In this document: one piece after another, positions 7,636-14,356 of the stretch
Layout of the letters: the number at the start of each line of letters is the position of its first letter
How positions within the stretch are numbered: position 1 is the first letter of the stretch
NCBI GenBank assembly: GCA_036557405.1
Contig: DATBHO010000108.1
Location: forward strand, 1 to 16,125
Length of the DNA stretch: 16,125 nucleotides
Source: TA-21 sp036557405
GTDB taxonomy: Archaea; Thermoproteota; Nitrososphaeria; Nitrososphaerales; Nitrososphaeraceae
Reading direction: 5' to 3'
Notes under the pieces: generated by a model
Databases searched by the model: none
What the model saw: only the letters and a program-made list of their open reading frames with translations
What the model was told of the DNA's origin: nothing
Made by a program: the position numbers and the translations under genes

Positions 7636-8703
7636 ATGATTGTACGAGATTCAAAGCATTCAGAAAAATCAAAAGCAATCATTCCAGAAGATCTGGACGA
7701 TCTGTTTACATTAAGAAGAATAATTGAAATCAATGACACCATTATCACAGACACTACAAGATCACTTAAACAGAGATCTGAATTTTCCAGACCGGATAAA
7801 GGCGAACGAGTAAAAATAAGAATATTACTAAGAATTGAAGCCATCAAATTTGATGGAACAGTTGATAGAATACGAATTGGGGGCACGATATTAAATAGTG
7901 ACAATCAGTTAGTTCCAAAGGGCGTTCATCATTCTATATCAATTAAAGTAGATGATATGATTATTTTAGAGAAAAAACAGTGGAAAAAAATTCAATCTGA
8001 TATATTAAAGAATTCTGGCGATAATACTATCTATCTGTTAATTTCGATTGATATTCAGGAAGCCGCGATAGCATTGGTAACAGGTACACATGTAAAAATC
8101 TTACCAAATATTTACTCTGGTCAAAGTGGAAAAAGATTTCAAGGCTCTAAAACGGTAAATCCAAAAATAGACAATTTCTTTGATGAAATACTTAGAGGAA
8201 TTAAAAGTGTAACTAATTTGCATTCACAGAAACAAATGCTAGTTTTATTTGGTCCCGGTGAAATTAAAAGGAGATTTTTTAACTTTCTCTCCAAGGAAAT
8301 CGAGGATAACATTACTATCTTAGAGGGGATAGACGTAGCAGGCGAAGATGGTATTATTGTATCGCTACGTTCCACAACACTAAAGGAGTTACTAAAAGCT
8401 AGTAAAATTGGTATAGTCTCATCGTTACTCGATAAATTAATTTATCTTATTCACAAAGGTGAGCCTAAATATGCCATCGGGGTTAATGAGGTAAGAGATG
8501 CTGTAGCTAACAGGTCAATCGACTGCTTGATTTATTCTAACTCAGTTTTAGAAAAGATCAACGAGGATGAATTTATTGATTTACTGAATTCGACCGAAAC
8601 TATTGGAGGAAAAATATATGGTGTAGACTCGTCTACTGATATTGGATTACGAATTTCTTCTTTAGGTGGGATCATAGGACTTCTTCGATATGCTATAAGA
8701 TAA
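7636..8703 (+). CDS. pelA: mRNA surveillance protein pelota (Dom34)
   Basis: The archaeal pelota/Dom34 protein enters the A site of stalled ribosomes and, with the EF-1alpha GTPase and ABCE1, splits them; it is a paralogue of release factor aRF1. Its length, 355 residues, is usual. The N-terminal Sm-like domain is about residues 1-130 (PEDLDDLF near the start, then KGERVKIRILLRIEAIKFD), followed by the two eRF1-like domains 2 and 3. The GGQ peptide-release motif is absent, as expected for pelota. ATG 7636 gives the normal N-terminus. The gene converges on cutA with only 18 bp between the stop codons. Confidence 0.92.
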   Translation: MIVRDSKHSEKSKAIIPEDLDDLFTLRRIIEINDTIITDTTRSLKQRSEFSRPDKGERVKIRILLRIEAIKFDGTVDRIRIGGTILNSDNQLVPKGVHHSISIKVDDMIILEKKQWKKIQSDILKNSGDNTIYLLISIDIQEAAIALVTGTHVKILPNIYSGQSGKRFQGSKTVNPKIDNFFDEILRGIKSVTNLHSQKQMLVLFGPGEIKRRFFNFLSKEIEDNITILEGIDVAGEDGIIVSLRSTTLKELLKASKIGIVSSLLDKLIYLIHKGEPKYAIGVNEVRDAVANRSIDCLIYSNSVLEKINEDEFIDLLNSTETIGGKIYGVDSSTDIGLRISSLGGIIGLLRYAIR

Positions 8704-8721
8704 CATTGAGATAGCCACAGG

Positions 8722-9054
8722 TTAAGATGCTGAGCTGATTAGCCATCCGAGATAATCCTTGTCAACATTATCCATTTTGATTTCAACAATTTCGGGTACC
8801 TCATACGGATGAATTCTTTTTAGCTCTTTTCGCAGCTTGGCGGGTAAAGCGGTTTTAAAAAAACAAAGATATTCATTATCATATTGTATCTTGTTGCTCC
8901 AATAGTAGAATGAGTTTATTTTAATTATATTTACACACGCACATAGCTTTTTTGAAATCAGATCTTTTGCTATCTTATTTGCAGAACTTCTTGATTGAAA
9001 TGTCGAAATTACTATTGATCTTTTACCAAGAAATTCTGATTTCGATCTGTTCAT
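8722..9054 (-). CDS. cutA: CutA1-type divalent ion tolerance protein
   Basis: A small trimeric protein of 110 residues with the ferredoxin-like CutA1 fold. Conserved segments are IVISTF near residues 13-18, LCACVNII near 37-44, SFYYWSNKI near 47-55, the YLCFFKT strand near 63-69 and the hallmark HPYEVPEIV near 81-89. It is linked to copper and divalent-cation tolerance, but the mechanism is uncertain in every organism. The N-terminal dozen residues (MNRSKSEFLGKR) are slightly long for the family. It lies 51 bp downstream of the cdvB paralogue on the same strand, so they may share a transcript. Confidence 0.92.
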   Translation of the reverse strand: MNRSKSEFLGKRSIVISTFQSRSSANKIAKDLISKKLCACVNIIKINSFYYWSNKIQYDNEYLCFFKTALPAKLRKELKRIHPYEVPEIVEIKMDNVDKDYLGWLISSAS

Positions 9055-9105
9055 GTATTATTTTATGCATATTTGCAATTTATACTGTGAGAAAACGAAA
9101 AGGAA

Positions 9106-9762
9106 TTATTGAGTGTCTTCTGCAATTGATGACCTAGAATTTCGATTATATGTACTCATAGGCGCATCTGGAAAATTATCGGTAACCCTTTGTTCTGCCA
9201 CTATGCCCGCTTCTGCAAGAATATTATTCTCATCTCCACCCGATGGATTTAACGCGAAGCCTATATCAGAAGTGCTATTGGCATTTACCATAATATCACT
9301 AAAGATGTCATTGATTTCACCTAATTCTGTATCGACATTCGGCATCAATCCCGTTAGTCCTGTTTTTACTTTTGAGAGTGTTCCAACTGCTGGTTTTAAT
9401 GCAGTGAGGGCATCCCCAATATCAATAGTAGATTCCAATCTCATATGGACTTGTTCAAGTGACATTTTTAATTGTGAGATAGTCTTGATTGTTCTTCTAA
9501 CTTGTGACAGTTCATTTGAAAGCATTTTGCTTTGTTGAACATCATGATTTTGTAAATGAGTAACGATTTGATTAAAGAGAGTTCTATCTTTTGCTTTTAA
9601 TTTTTCCAAGAGTGCATCTAATTTTAGAGTTTGAATCCCTAGTCTATTTTTTGCTGATTCCATAGTTGGTTTAAGAGGCTTTTGTGTTCTCAAAGTTTCT
9701 CTGATTAATTCAGTGGGGTCTTTTTTGGTCTCCTTATTCCACTGGTTTGTAAAGCTAGTCAT
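9106..9762 (-). CDS. cdvB: CdvB paralogue (ESCRT-III-like, Snf7 family)
   Basis: A 218-residue protein with an all-helical ESCRT-III/Snf7 core: a basic N-terminal helix (about 10-45), long amphipathic helices through about residue 110, a linker, then the helix ELGEINDIFSDIMVNA near 146-161. CdvB proteins polymerise at the division site in Thaumarchaeota and Sulfolobales together with CdvA and the ATPase CdvC. I see no clear MIM2 (proline-rich CdvC-binding) motif and no C-terminal winged helix, which suggests an accessory paralogue rather than the main CdvB. The C-terminal 50 residues are Asn/Ser/Asp-rich and probably flexible. cdvA and cdvC are not nearby, as is usual for the extra copies. 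Confidence 0.8.
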   Translation of the reverse strand: MTSFTNQWNKETKKDPTELIRETLRTQKPLKPTMESAKNRLGIQTLKLDALLEKLKAKDRTLFNQIVTHLQNHDVQQSKMLSNELSQVRRTIKTISQLKMSLEQVHMRLESTIDIGDALTALKPAVGTLSKVKTGLTGLMPNVDTELGEINDIFSDIMVNANSTSDIGFALNPSGGDENNILAEAGIVAEQRVTDNFPDAPMSTYNRNSRSSIAEDTQ

Positions 9763-9952
9763 ATCATCTAGACGATTCAGGAGACGTTAAATCAAAGTGT
9801 CATATTTGAATAACCTGCTAGTAATATTTTCTACACATATTCACGTACACTTCTAGAATTTTTTTCTATCAGATACTCTCGACACTGCAGTCACACAGTT
9901 TTGTCCTTAGCTAGTTAACCAACTTAAATATCTTTTAGTAAAGCATATACTT

Positions 9953-9962
9953 ACTATAAATA
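9953..9962 (+). promoter_or_regulatory. TATA box of the integrase gene
   Basis: ACTATAAATA is centred about 32 bp upstream of ATG 9989, predicting a very short leader. The 226-bp gap between the divergent cdvB and integrase genes shows no tRNA or other gene. Confidence 0.45.
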
Positions 9963-9988
9963 ATACCCATGATATCGCCATTACATAG

Positions 9989-11107
9989 ATGATGGATTGC
10001 ATCAAACTATTCGAGAGTTCCTTAGCGTCAAAGGAAACGAGAAAAAGCTATATGCTGTTGTTAAAAAAATATCTAGAGTTTGTGGCAAAAGAAGACATAT
10101 TTTTTAAGAGTGATGCTAGACTAATCGAGCAAAAAATAATAGAATTCATTTTGCACTTGAAACAGCAAAGTAAGTCCTATTCCGCTATCCGTATGTATCT
10201 GGCAGCTGTCAAATCATTTTACAAGATTAATGACATTTTTCTAAACGATTCCAAAATATCTAAGTTCTTACCCGAACAAAAAAGGGTTAGAAAAGATAGG
10301 GCCTATGATTATAAAGAAATTTCAAAATTACTAGAAATTTCAGACGAAAGAATGAGAGTTGTTATCTTACTACTTGCGTCAACAGGAATTCGCATAGGAG
10401 CAATACCAGAACTGAGACTGAGAAACCTTGAAAAGATTAATGATTATTATTACAAAATAGTTGTGTACGAAAATTACAATCAAGAATACATAACGTTTTG
10501 TACTCCTGAGTCTTCAAAAGCAATAGACGATTATTTGGCCATGCGTTCTAACTACGGCGAAAGAATACATACTGATTCATTTTTAATTAGGGAGCAATTT
10601 GATATTAGAGAGCAATTTGCCATTACAAAACCTAGACAAATAACTCATAGGTCACTTGAATGGAAATTAATCAATTTAGCAGAACGCTCTGGCATAAGAA
10701 AGAGGGAACATCAAACAGAGTCAAAAAAGTACTCTTCAATTAGAAAAGATGTTGCGATTGCTCATGGTTTTAGAAAATTCTTTACTACTCAGCTCATAAA
10801 CTCAAAGGTTAATTCAGAAATTCGAGAAATGTTACTAGGTCACAAGATAGGTCTAGCTTCTGCTTACTATAGACCGACCAACGAAGAAATGTATCAAGAA
10901 TATCTAAAAGCAGTAAACCATCTTACAATTAATGAAGAAAATAGATTAAAGAAAAAGGTTTTTGAATTAACTGAAAAAGAAGGTGAAATTGCACTAATGA
11001 AACTCAAGCATGAAAGAGACATGAAACAAATGCGTGAACAAATGGAACCCTTGCTAGAATTAAAAAGTACACTAATAAGAGAAGGGATTGTAAAAGAAAT
11101 TTCCTGA
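9989..11107 (+). CDS. Tyrosine recombinase/integrase (archaeal Xer/phage-integrase type)
   Basis: Site-specific recombinase of 372 residues that appears intact. A SAM-like core-binding domain fills about residues 1-90 and the catalytic domain 100-310. Active-site residues are visible: Arg135 (TGIRIG), His259-x-x-Arg262 (HGFRKF), His285 (LLGHKIG) and the nucleophile Tyr294 (SAYYRPT), which lies at the usual nine-residue distance from the His. The C-terminal 60 residues form a charged coiled coil (RLKKKVFELTEKEGEIALMK), a tail I have seen on thaumarchaeal integrases. The gene is not split by an attachment site, unlike SSV-type integrases. A short duplication (IREQF twice, residues 200-210) lies in the catalytic domain. 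A tRNA-3'-end-like sequence about 0.46 kb downstream fits an attachment site, so the enzyme probably served an integrated element. Confidence 0.9.
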   Translation: MMDCIKLFESSLASKETRKSYMLLLKKYLEFVAKEDIFFKSDARLIEQKIIEFILHLKQQSKSYSAIRMYLAAVKSFYKINDIFLNDSKISKFLPEQKRVRKDRAYDYKEISKLLEISDERMRVVILLLASTGIRIGAIPELRLRNLEKINDYYYKIVVYENYNQEYITFCTPESSKAIDDYLAMRSNYGERIHTDSFLIREQFDIREQFAITKPRQITHRSLEWKLINLAERSGIRKREHQTESKKYSSIRKDVAIAHGFRKFFTTQLINSKVNSEIREMLLGHKIGLASAYYRPTNEEMYQEYLKAVNHLTINEENRLKKKVFELTEKEGEIALMKLKHERDMKQMREQMEPLLELKSTLIREGIVKEIS

Positions 11108-11117
11108 AATTATTGAT

Positions 11118-11417
11118 TTAGAAAACTCCAAATTTGGTTTTGGAGCTTTCAATTATGGTTGCTAGTTTTTTATGATAACTTACCGCATCTTGTATAATGC
11201 CTTGTACTACATCACGTATTTCTATGTCTTCTTGTAACATACTTGAGATTTGCCACGGTGAATGTTCAGTAGAAACGTGGTCAAATTGTGCTACAAGATT
11301 AGCGAGATAATTTGAAGGCGAGGTGCGGAAGTCGTATGGGCTATTAAGGTTCATATAATAAAGAGCGGTAATCTCCTTTTCAGTAAGTTCCAAGTCAACA
11401 TTTTTCGGTATCATCAT
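11118..11417 (-). CDS. Small hypothetical protein convergent with the integrase
   Basis: Protein of 99 residues with no family I recognise. It starts ATGATG; the first ATG is at 11417. A TATA-like AATAAATTATTAT at 11437-11449 sits 26 bp upstream, which fits a leaderless mRNA and supports a real gene. The protein is mainly helical, with an acidic N-terminal helix (LELTEKEITALYYMN) and a C-terminal helix rich in Lys/Ile, and has no cysteines or signal peptide. Its stop lies 10 bp from the integrase stop, so the pair converge tightly. It might be an element-encoded accessory or regulatory protein, but that is inference from position alone. Confidence 0.55.
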   Translation of the reverse strand: MMIPKNVDLELTEKEITALYYMNLNSPYDFRTSPSNYLANLVAQFDHVSTEHSPWQISSMLQEDIEIRDVVQGIIQDAVSYHKKLATIIESSKTKFGVF

Positions 11418-11436
11418 GCTAAGATAATCTTGCTTG

Positions 11437-11449
11437 ATAATAATTTATT
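11437..11449 (-). promoter_or_regulatory. TATA-like box of the small convergent gene
   Basis: The minus strand reads AATAAATTATTAT, centred 26 bp upstream of ATG 11417. Confidence 0.4.
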
Positions 11450-11565
11450 GCCAAAACATTTCTACGATAAATAGAAGCAGATTACATAAAACAAAATAAG
11501 CTTTTGTTACGTCTATAATTTATGTTCCATCATTCTGTACAATATGACTCCGAGACCTTGATAGA

Positions 11566-11588
11566 GGGGTTCGAGTCCCACTTCCAGC
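11566..11588 (+). other. tRNA 3'-end fragment, candidate integrase attachment site
   Basis: GGGG TTCGAGT CCCAC TTCCAGC reads as the last third of a tRNA: G53, a canonical T-loop TTCGAGT (11570-11576), the 3' T-stem CCCAC (11577-11581) and a 7-nt 3' acceptor strand TTCCAGC (11582-11588). The matching 5' acceptor strand (GCTGGAA) is not found upstream, and the 5' T-stem is already mismatched in its two outer pairs. No anticodon arm can be folded. Identity that begins at the T-loop and runs to the tRNA end is what integration of an element into a tRNA gene leaves at its far end. The nearby tyrosine recombinase supports this. Confidence 0.5.
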
Positions 11589-11621
11589 TTTTATTTGTAA
11601 TTTATAAAAATAATAAACAAG

Positions 11622-11759
11622 CTATAATTGCATTAAAGCACTACTGACAGTCATTATAGTATATTCAGGTCCAGTTCCATTAGAAACAATCCAATCTGAC
11701 AAAGCAAGGAGCTGTGGAAGACATGAAAAATTTGAAACTATAATATTTAGATATTCCAC
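11622..11759 (-). pseudogene. Gene scrap: 45-codon protein-like frame without a proper start
   Basis: On the minus strand a frame from GTG 11759 to TAG 11622 reads as ordinary protein (segments LLALSDWIVSNGTGPEYT and MTVSSALMQL). It contains a Trp, few rare codons and a sensible hydrophobic/polar pattern. It is open only back to a TGA at 11766-11768 and has no promoter of its own. It looks like the C-terminal end of a lost gene. I do not recognise the family, and chance coding in 138 bp cannot be excluded. Confidence 0.25.
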
Positions 11760-11818
11760 AAAACATCAGATTCTAGGAAGTCGCATTCATTCAAGTTGCT
11801 GTAAAGGTAGTCAAGAGT

Positions 11819-12748
11819 TCAAGAATAACAGGGAAACAGATAATCATGTTGCCATTTGTCAAGCGTCTTTTTTAGAGCGGTGCTTCCCGTCATCAGGTAC
11901 AGCCTTTCGAGCATTTTTATATATTCAGGATGCTGGTGGTGCGATACAATCCTATCCTTAGACTTATCCTTAGATAGAGAGTAGTAGGTTCCACATTCTA
12001 CCGATAGGTCGTTGATATTTTTCTCGAGTGCGTGTACGCCCTTCTTGAATAGTTTAAGGGCTCGCTCGTCCCCAGTATATTGGTAGTAGGTCATCAGGTT
12101 TGCAACGCAAAACAGCTGACTGTTCAGTACTTTGACATTGTTATTTTCAGCCGCCACCCCCAAAAGCCAACCTTCCTTATTTAGAACACGAGAATTTAAG
12201 CCGTTGAATACTTTTTTGGAAAATTCTAAGTATTTGAAATCCGCTGTTTCATTGTATTTTTTTGAGGTAACAAGCATGGCCTTACTCTGAGCTTCACAGC
12301 CATACCAAGGTGCAGATATGTCAGAGTAAAAATACCAATTGTACTTGTATGGTATCAGATAGTAATCTCCATGGTCTTCGTAGTTGCTGCTGTTAAGGAA
12401 CCAGTCAGCATTGTCGACAAAGTTAGGATTATAGACTTTACCTATATTCAAGTCATTGAGGTTTTTGTAATCCACCATGGTGTTATTATTTGCGTCCTTC
12501 AGATATTCAATATCATCCCAGTCTGCATCGTCTTCTTCATCGTTGTTGTTGCTTGTTGCTAAGGCAGCCACCGTGACGCCATAGGCATCATTGTTATCCT
12601 CCGAGATATGGACCTGGGCAGCGAGAGCATCGACAGCTTCAAGTGCTTCGGCCAATACACGCGTTGCATTGACCGCTGGCGCTGTTGAGCCAGTGAGGAG
12701 TATTATGCAAAGTGAAGCAAAGAACGACGTTTTAATTATAGTTGCCAT
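11819..12748 (-). CDS. Exported D-glucuronyl C5-epimerase-like protein
   Basis: A 309-residue protein with a signal peptide (hydrophobic residues 7-28, likely cut after VNA28). A low-complexity Asp/Glu/Asn-rich linker follows at about 66-95. The rest resembles the C-terminal alpha/alpha barrel of D-glucuronyl C5-epimerases, which flip glucuronate to iduronate in polysaccharides. Visible landmarks are SAPWYGCEAQSKAM near 145-158 (family pattern: APW..A..QG.A), an EGW motif at 192-194, VLNSQLFCVANL near 207-218 followed by TGDERALKLF, and HPEYIKMLERLYLMTG near 273-288. It is shorter than full epimerases and the N-terminal beta domain is missing, so enzyme activity is uncertain. It probably acts on surface glycans outside the cell. 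Its TATA box is near 12803-12814. Confidence 0.65.
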   Translation of the reverse strand: MATIIKTSFFASLCIILLTGSTAPAVNATRVLAEALEAVDALAAQVHISEDNNDAYGVTVAALATSNNNDEEDDADWDDIEYLKDANNNTMVDYKNLNDLNIGKVYNPNFVDNADWFLNSSNYEDHGDYYLIPYKYNWYFYSDISAPWYGCEAQSKAMLVTSKKYNETADFKYLEFSKKVFNGLNSRVLNKEGWLLGVAAENNNVKVLNSQLFCVANLMTYYQYTGDERALKLFKKGVHALEKNINDLSVECGTYYSLSKDKSKDRIVSHHQHPEYIKMLERLYLMTGSTALKKTLDKWQHDYLFPCYS

Positions 12749-13083
12749 ACTTTTGTAAAATCAACTGAATTAACACCAATCACCAGTGCCATATCCTTAG
12801 TCATTTTTTATAATGATAATGAAAAACTAGTTTCTTTAATACTATTCCTTTTGGTAGTTTTAATAAGCACAAACATCCACCAATTGAATTTGTTACACGC
12901 CGATGAAGCAATAATATAGATGAAAAATTCAATACTACAAGTCCATTGTTTGCGTCAAAAATGGTTCACAGCCCACTGGACTCATTAATCTTATTGGAAT
13001 GATAAGTTATATATTATTACATTCATTTATTACCGCTAAGCAGAACAATATTTTAATAATTGATATAATGAAAAATAGTTGGA
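12749..13083. other. Divergent promoter region of two exported-protein genes
   Basis: No gene is seen in these 335 bp. On the minus strand ATTATAAAAAAT at 12803-12814 would be the TATA box of the epimerase-like gene (leader about 36 nt). On the plus strand GTTATATATTA at 13006-13016 would serve the small secreted protein (leader about 48 nt). The roughly 190 bp between the two boxes are AT-rich with no clear repeat. Confidence 0.45.
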
Positions 13084-13560
13084 ATGCTAAAAAGTATCAG
13101 ATTTCGTTCAATCATGCTGTTTTTAGTTTTAGTAACTATACTGCAACTGGCCTACCTGCATCAGGCTAATGCCCAGTACACAAGAGTTGATGACACTAGT
13201 AGCGGGAGGGGTATGATTATTTGTCCTACAGGCGAGGTACATGAAGGAGCTATTTCTATTTCCTCAACTTCTACACCGTCCATGAGCGGTTATTATGACA
13301 TCGTTACAGAATTTAATGGTAGTAGTGCAGTAAAATCTGGTGTATTTGATTACGTCAAGATATATTCCTCAGGTGAATTTATTCTCAAGGGTAAAGAAAC
13401 TCGGGATGATATCTGTGCGGGTTTGACTAGTGCAGGCTCTGTACGCATTGAAATAACAGGACAATGTGTTTTTAGCCCCAGCAACCCGTCAACCATAGTA
13501 AAATTTAGAGCAGCAAGTGGAGAAAAAGCAGATTTTACTTCTGCACCAACTTGTAGCTAG
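13084..13560 (+). CDS. Small secreted protein, unknown function
   Basis: Protein of 158 residues with a strong Sec signal peptide: a basic start (MLKSIRFR), a hydrophobic core (IMLFLVLVTILQLAYL) and a cleavage site ANA-Q at residues 28-31. The mature part is about 127 residues, rich in Ser/Thr/Gly, with alternating strands typical of a small beta-sandwich. It has four cysteines, which could form two disulphides. A C-terminal anchor is absent, so it is probably released or loosely bound to the surface. I do not recognise the family. It is divergent from the epimerase-like gene, and the region before it has its own TATA box. Confidence 0.7.
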   Translation: MLKSIRFRSIMLFLVLVTILQLAYLHQANAQYTRVDDTSSGRGMIICPTGEVHEGAISISSTSTPSMSGYYDIVTEFNGSSAVKSGVFDYVKIYSSGEFILKGKETRDDICAGLTSAGSVRIEITGQCVFSPSNPSTIVKFRAASGEKADFTSAPTCS

Positions 13561-13596
13561 CATCAATTTTGGTTCGCAGAAGACCAGGCCAAAACT

Positions 13597-14130
13597 TTAT
13601 TTGATTTTTTTTGTTTTTGATTTTGATAATTTTAATAGGCTTTTAGCCTGTTCTATACCAGTAACAGGTAAATTTTTAGAACCTATGAGTCCGATTTGCA
13701 CTAATAGTGATGCTTGGTCCCAATAGATGTGTTCGTGTAATATCTTATTTCCTTCAAATTTCATAACTACTACATGCGGAAGCTGGACATATTTTCCAGT
13801 CGGAGAAATTCCTGGCGACATAGATTTTATTTCTCTATCATGGGTCAAGCTTAAAATGAGCTCATCCACAACTTGGTCTTTACCAACAGTTCTTGAAATG
13901 TGAGTAATCTTTGTATCATCGGGCATTTTGCCAACAAAATCATTTTTATAAAAATTAAATACACTATCAAAACCAACCCCTCCTGTCAACACTGGTACGT
14001 GATGTACAATAGGCTCTTTTACCATGGTCTTCATTGTTGCCTCTACATCATGGTCAATGAATTCATGTTTTACATGTTTATCAAAAATATCTCCCAAGTT
14101 TTTACGTTTTTTTTGCTTACGCCCTATCAT
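13597..14130 (-). CDS. SnoaL-like (NTF2-fold) ester cyclase family protein
   Basis: SnoaL/NTF2-like protein of 177 residues. Recognisable stretches are FIDHDVEATMKTM (residues 23-35), HHVPVLTGGVG (about 43-53), FVGKMPDDT, ISRTVGKDQVVDEL, the PTGKYV loop and HEHIYWDQASLLVQIGL near the C-terminus. This subgroup is often found beside dienelactone hydrolases, but none is here. The fold makes a small hydrophobic pocket; the substrate is unknown. The frame opens at GTG 14169, but a TATA box at 14176-14187 predicts transcription from about 14156, after that GTG, so ATG 14130 is preferred. The N-terminus (MIGRKQKKRKN) is strongly basic. It is cytosolic, unlike its exported neighbours. Confidence 0.82.
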   Translation of the reverse strand: MIGRKQKKRKNLGDIFDKHVKHEFIDHDVEATMKTMVKEPIVHHVPVLTGGVGFDSVFNFYKNDFVGKMPDDTKITHISRTVGKDQVVDELILSLTHDREIKSMSPGISPTGKYVQLPHVVVMKFEGNKILHEHIYWDQASLLVQIGLIGSKNLPVTGIEQAKSLLKLSKSKTKKIK

Positions 14131-14175
14131 TATGCTAACTATCTTGTTGCGCTGGAATAAAAAATCCACGCTTAA

Positions 14176-14187
14176 GATTTTATAATA
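14176..14187 (-). promoter_or_regulatory. TATA box of the SnoaL-like gene
   Basis: The minus strand reads TATTATAAAATC. A start of transcription about 25 bp downstream falls between the two possible translation starts (14169 and 14130) and so decides for the ATG at 14130. Confidence 0.45.
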
Positions 14188-14207
14188 TGAAACCCCAAGA
14201 TTAACTG

Positions 14208-14232
14208 ATGGTTTCGAATCTTACTTCCCGCG
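14208..14232 (+). other. Second, degraded tRNA 3'-end-like sequence
   Basis: ATGG TTTCGAATC TTAC TTCCCGCGC resembles a tRNA end: a T-loop TTCGAAT, a 3' T-stem-like CTTAC and an acceptor-like TTCCCGC. It aligns with the 11566-11588 fragment over TTCGA-TC--ACTTCC, but the acceptor part differs and position 53 is T rather than G, so it is diverged or comes from another tRNA. Upstream, GCGCTGGAA at 14150-14158 could pair with TTCCCGCGC at eight of nine positions, but the 14149-14232 interval does not fold into D and anticodon arms. Confidence 0.3.
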
Positions 14233-14336
14233 CTTTAAACAATTTTGCAGTTTATAGCGTTCTAACATGAAACTATCCCAAGACAAGAAATTCTAATTAT
14301 CTGTTATTCTTTGTCGTAAAATCTCAACAAATATAG

Positions 14337-14356
14337 AAGATTGTGACGACAATCTT
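14337..14356. repeat. Perfect 8-bp hairpin with GACG loop
   Basis: AAGATTGT (14337-14344), loop GACG, then ACAATCTT (14349-14356), followed on the plus strand by ATATATTTTG. The right arm also overlaps a second inverted repeat: TTGTCGT at 14311-14317 with ACGACAA at 14346-14352. The two pairings exclude each other. It may be a terminator, an operator, or chance in AT-rich DNA. Confidence 0.35.

Larger units (their letters stand above)
11418..11818. other. Intergenic stretch with att-like tRNA fragment and gene scrap
   Basis: About 400 bp without an intact gene. It holds the promoter of the small convergent gene, the tRNA-3'-end-like sequence at 11566-11588, and on the minus strand a 45-codon protein-like frame (11622-11759) plus an in-frame continuation past the stop of the epimerase-like gene. 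A 7-bp inverted repeat TGTGGAA/TTCCACA (11713-11719 and 11754-11760) also lies here. Confidence 0.5.

Noticed and set aside
10587..10617. Short tandem duplication GAGCAATTTG in the integrase as a regulatory repeat
   Set aside because: It is in frame within the catalytic domain (IREQF twice) and does not disrupt the gene; more likely a small internal duplication.
11510..11588. A complete tRNA gene
   Set aside because: Only the T-loop, 3' T-stem and 3' acceptor strand fit; no matching 5' acceptor, D arm or anticodon arm can be built.
11713..11760. Inverted repeat TGTGGAA/TTCCACA as a mobile-element end
   Set aside because: Seven bases across a 34-nt loop is likely by chance, and it falls inside the protein-like scrap.
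14149..14232. A complete tRNA with a long variable arm, suggested by GCGCTGGAA pairing with TTCCCGCGC
   Set aside because: The acceptor pairing has a mismatch, the T-stem does not pair properly and no D or anticodon arm is seen; the interval also contains the SnoaL-like promoter.
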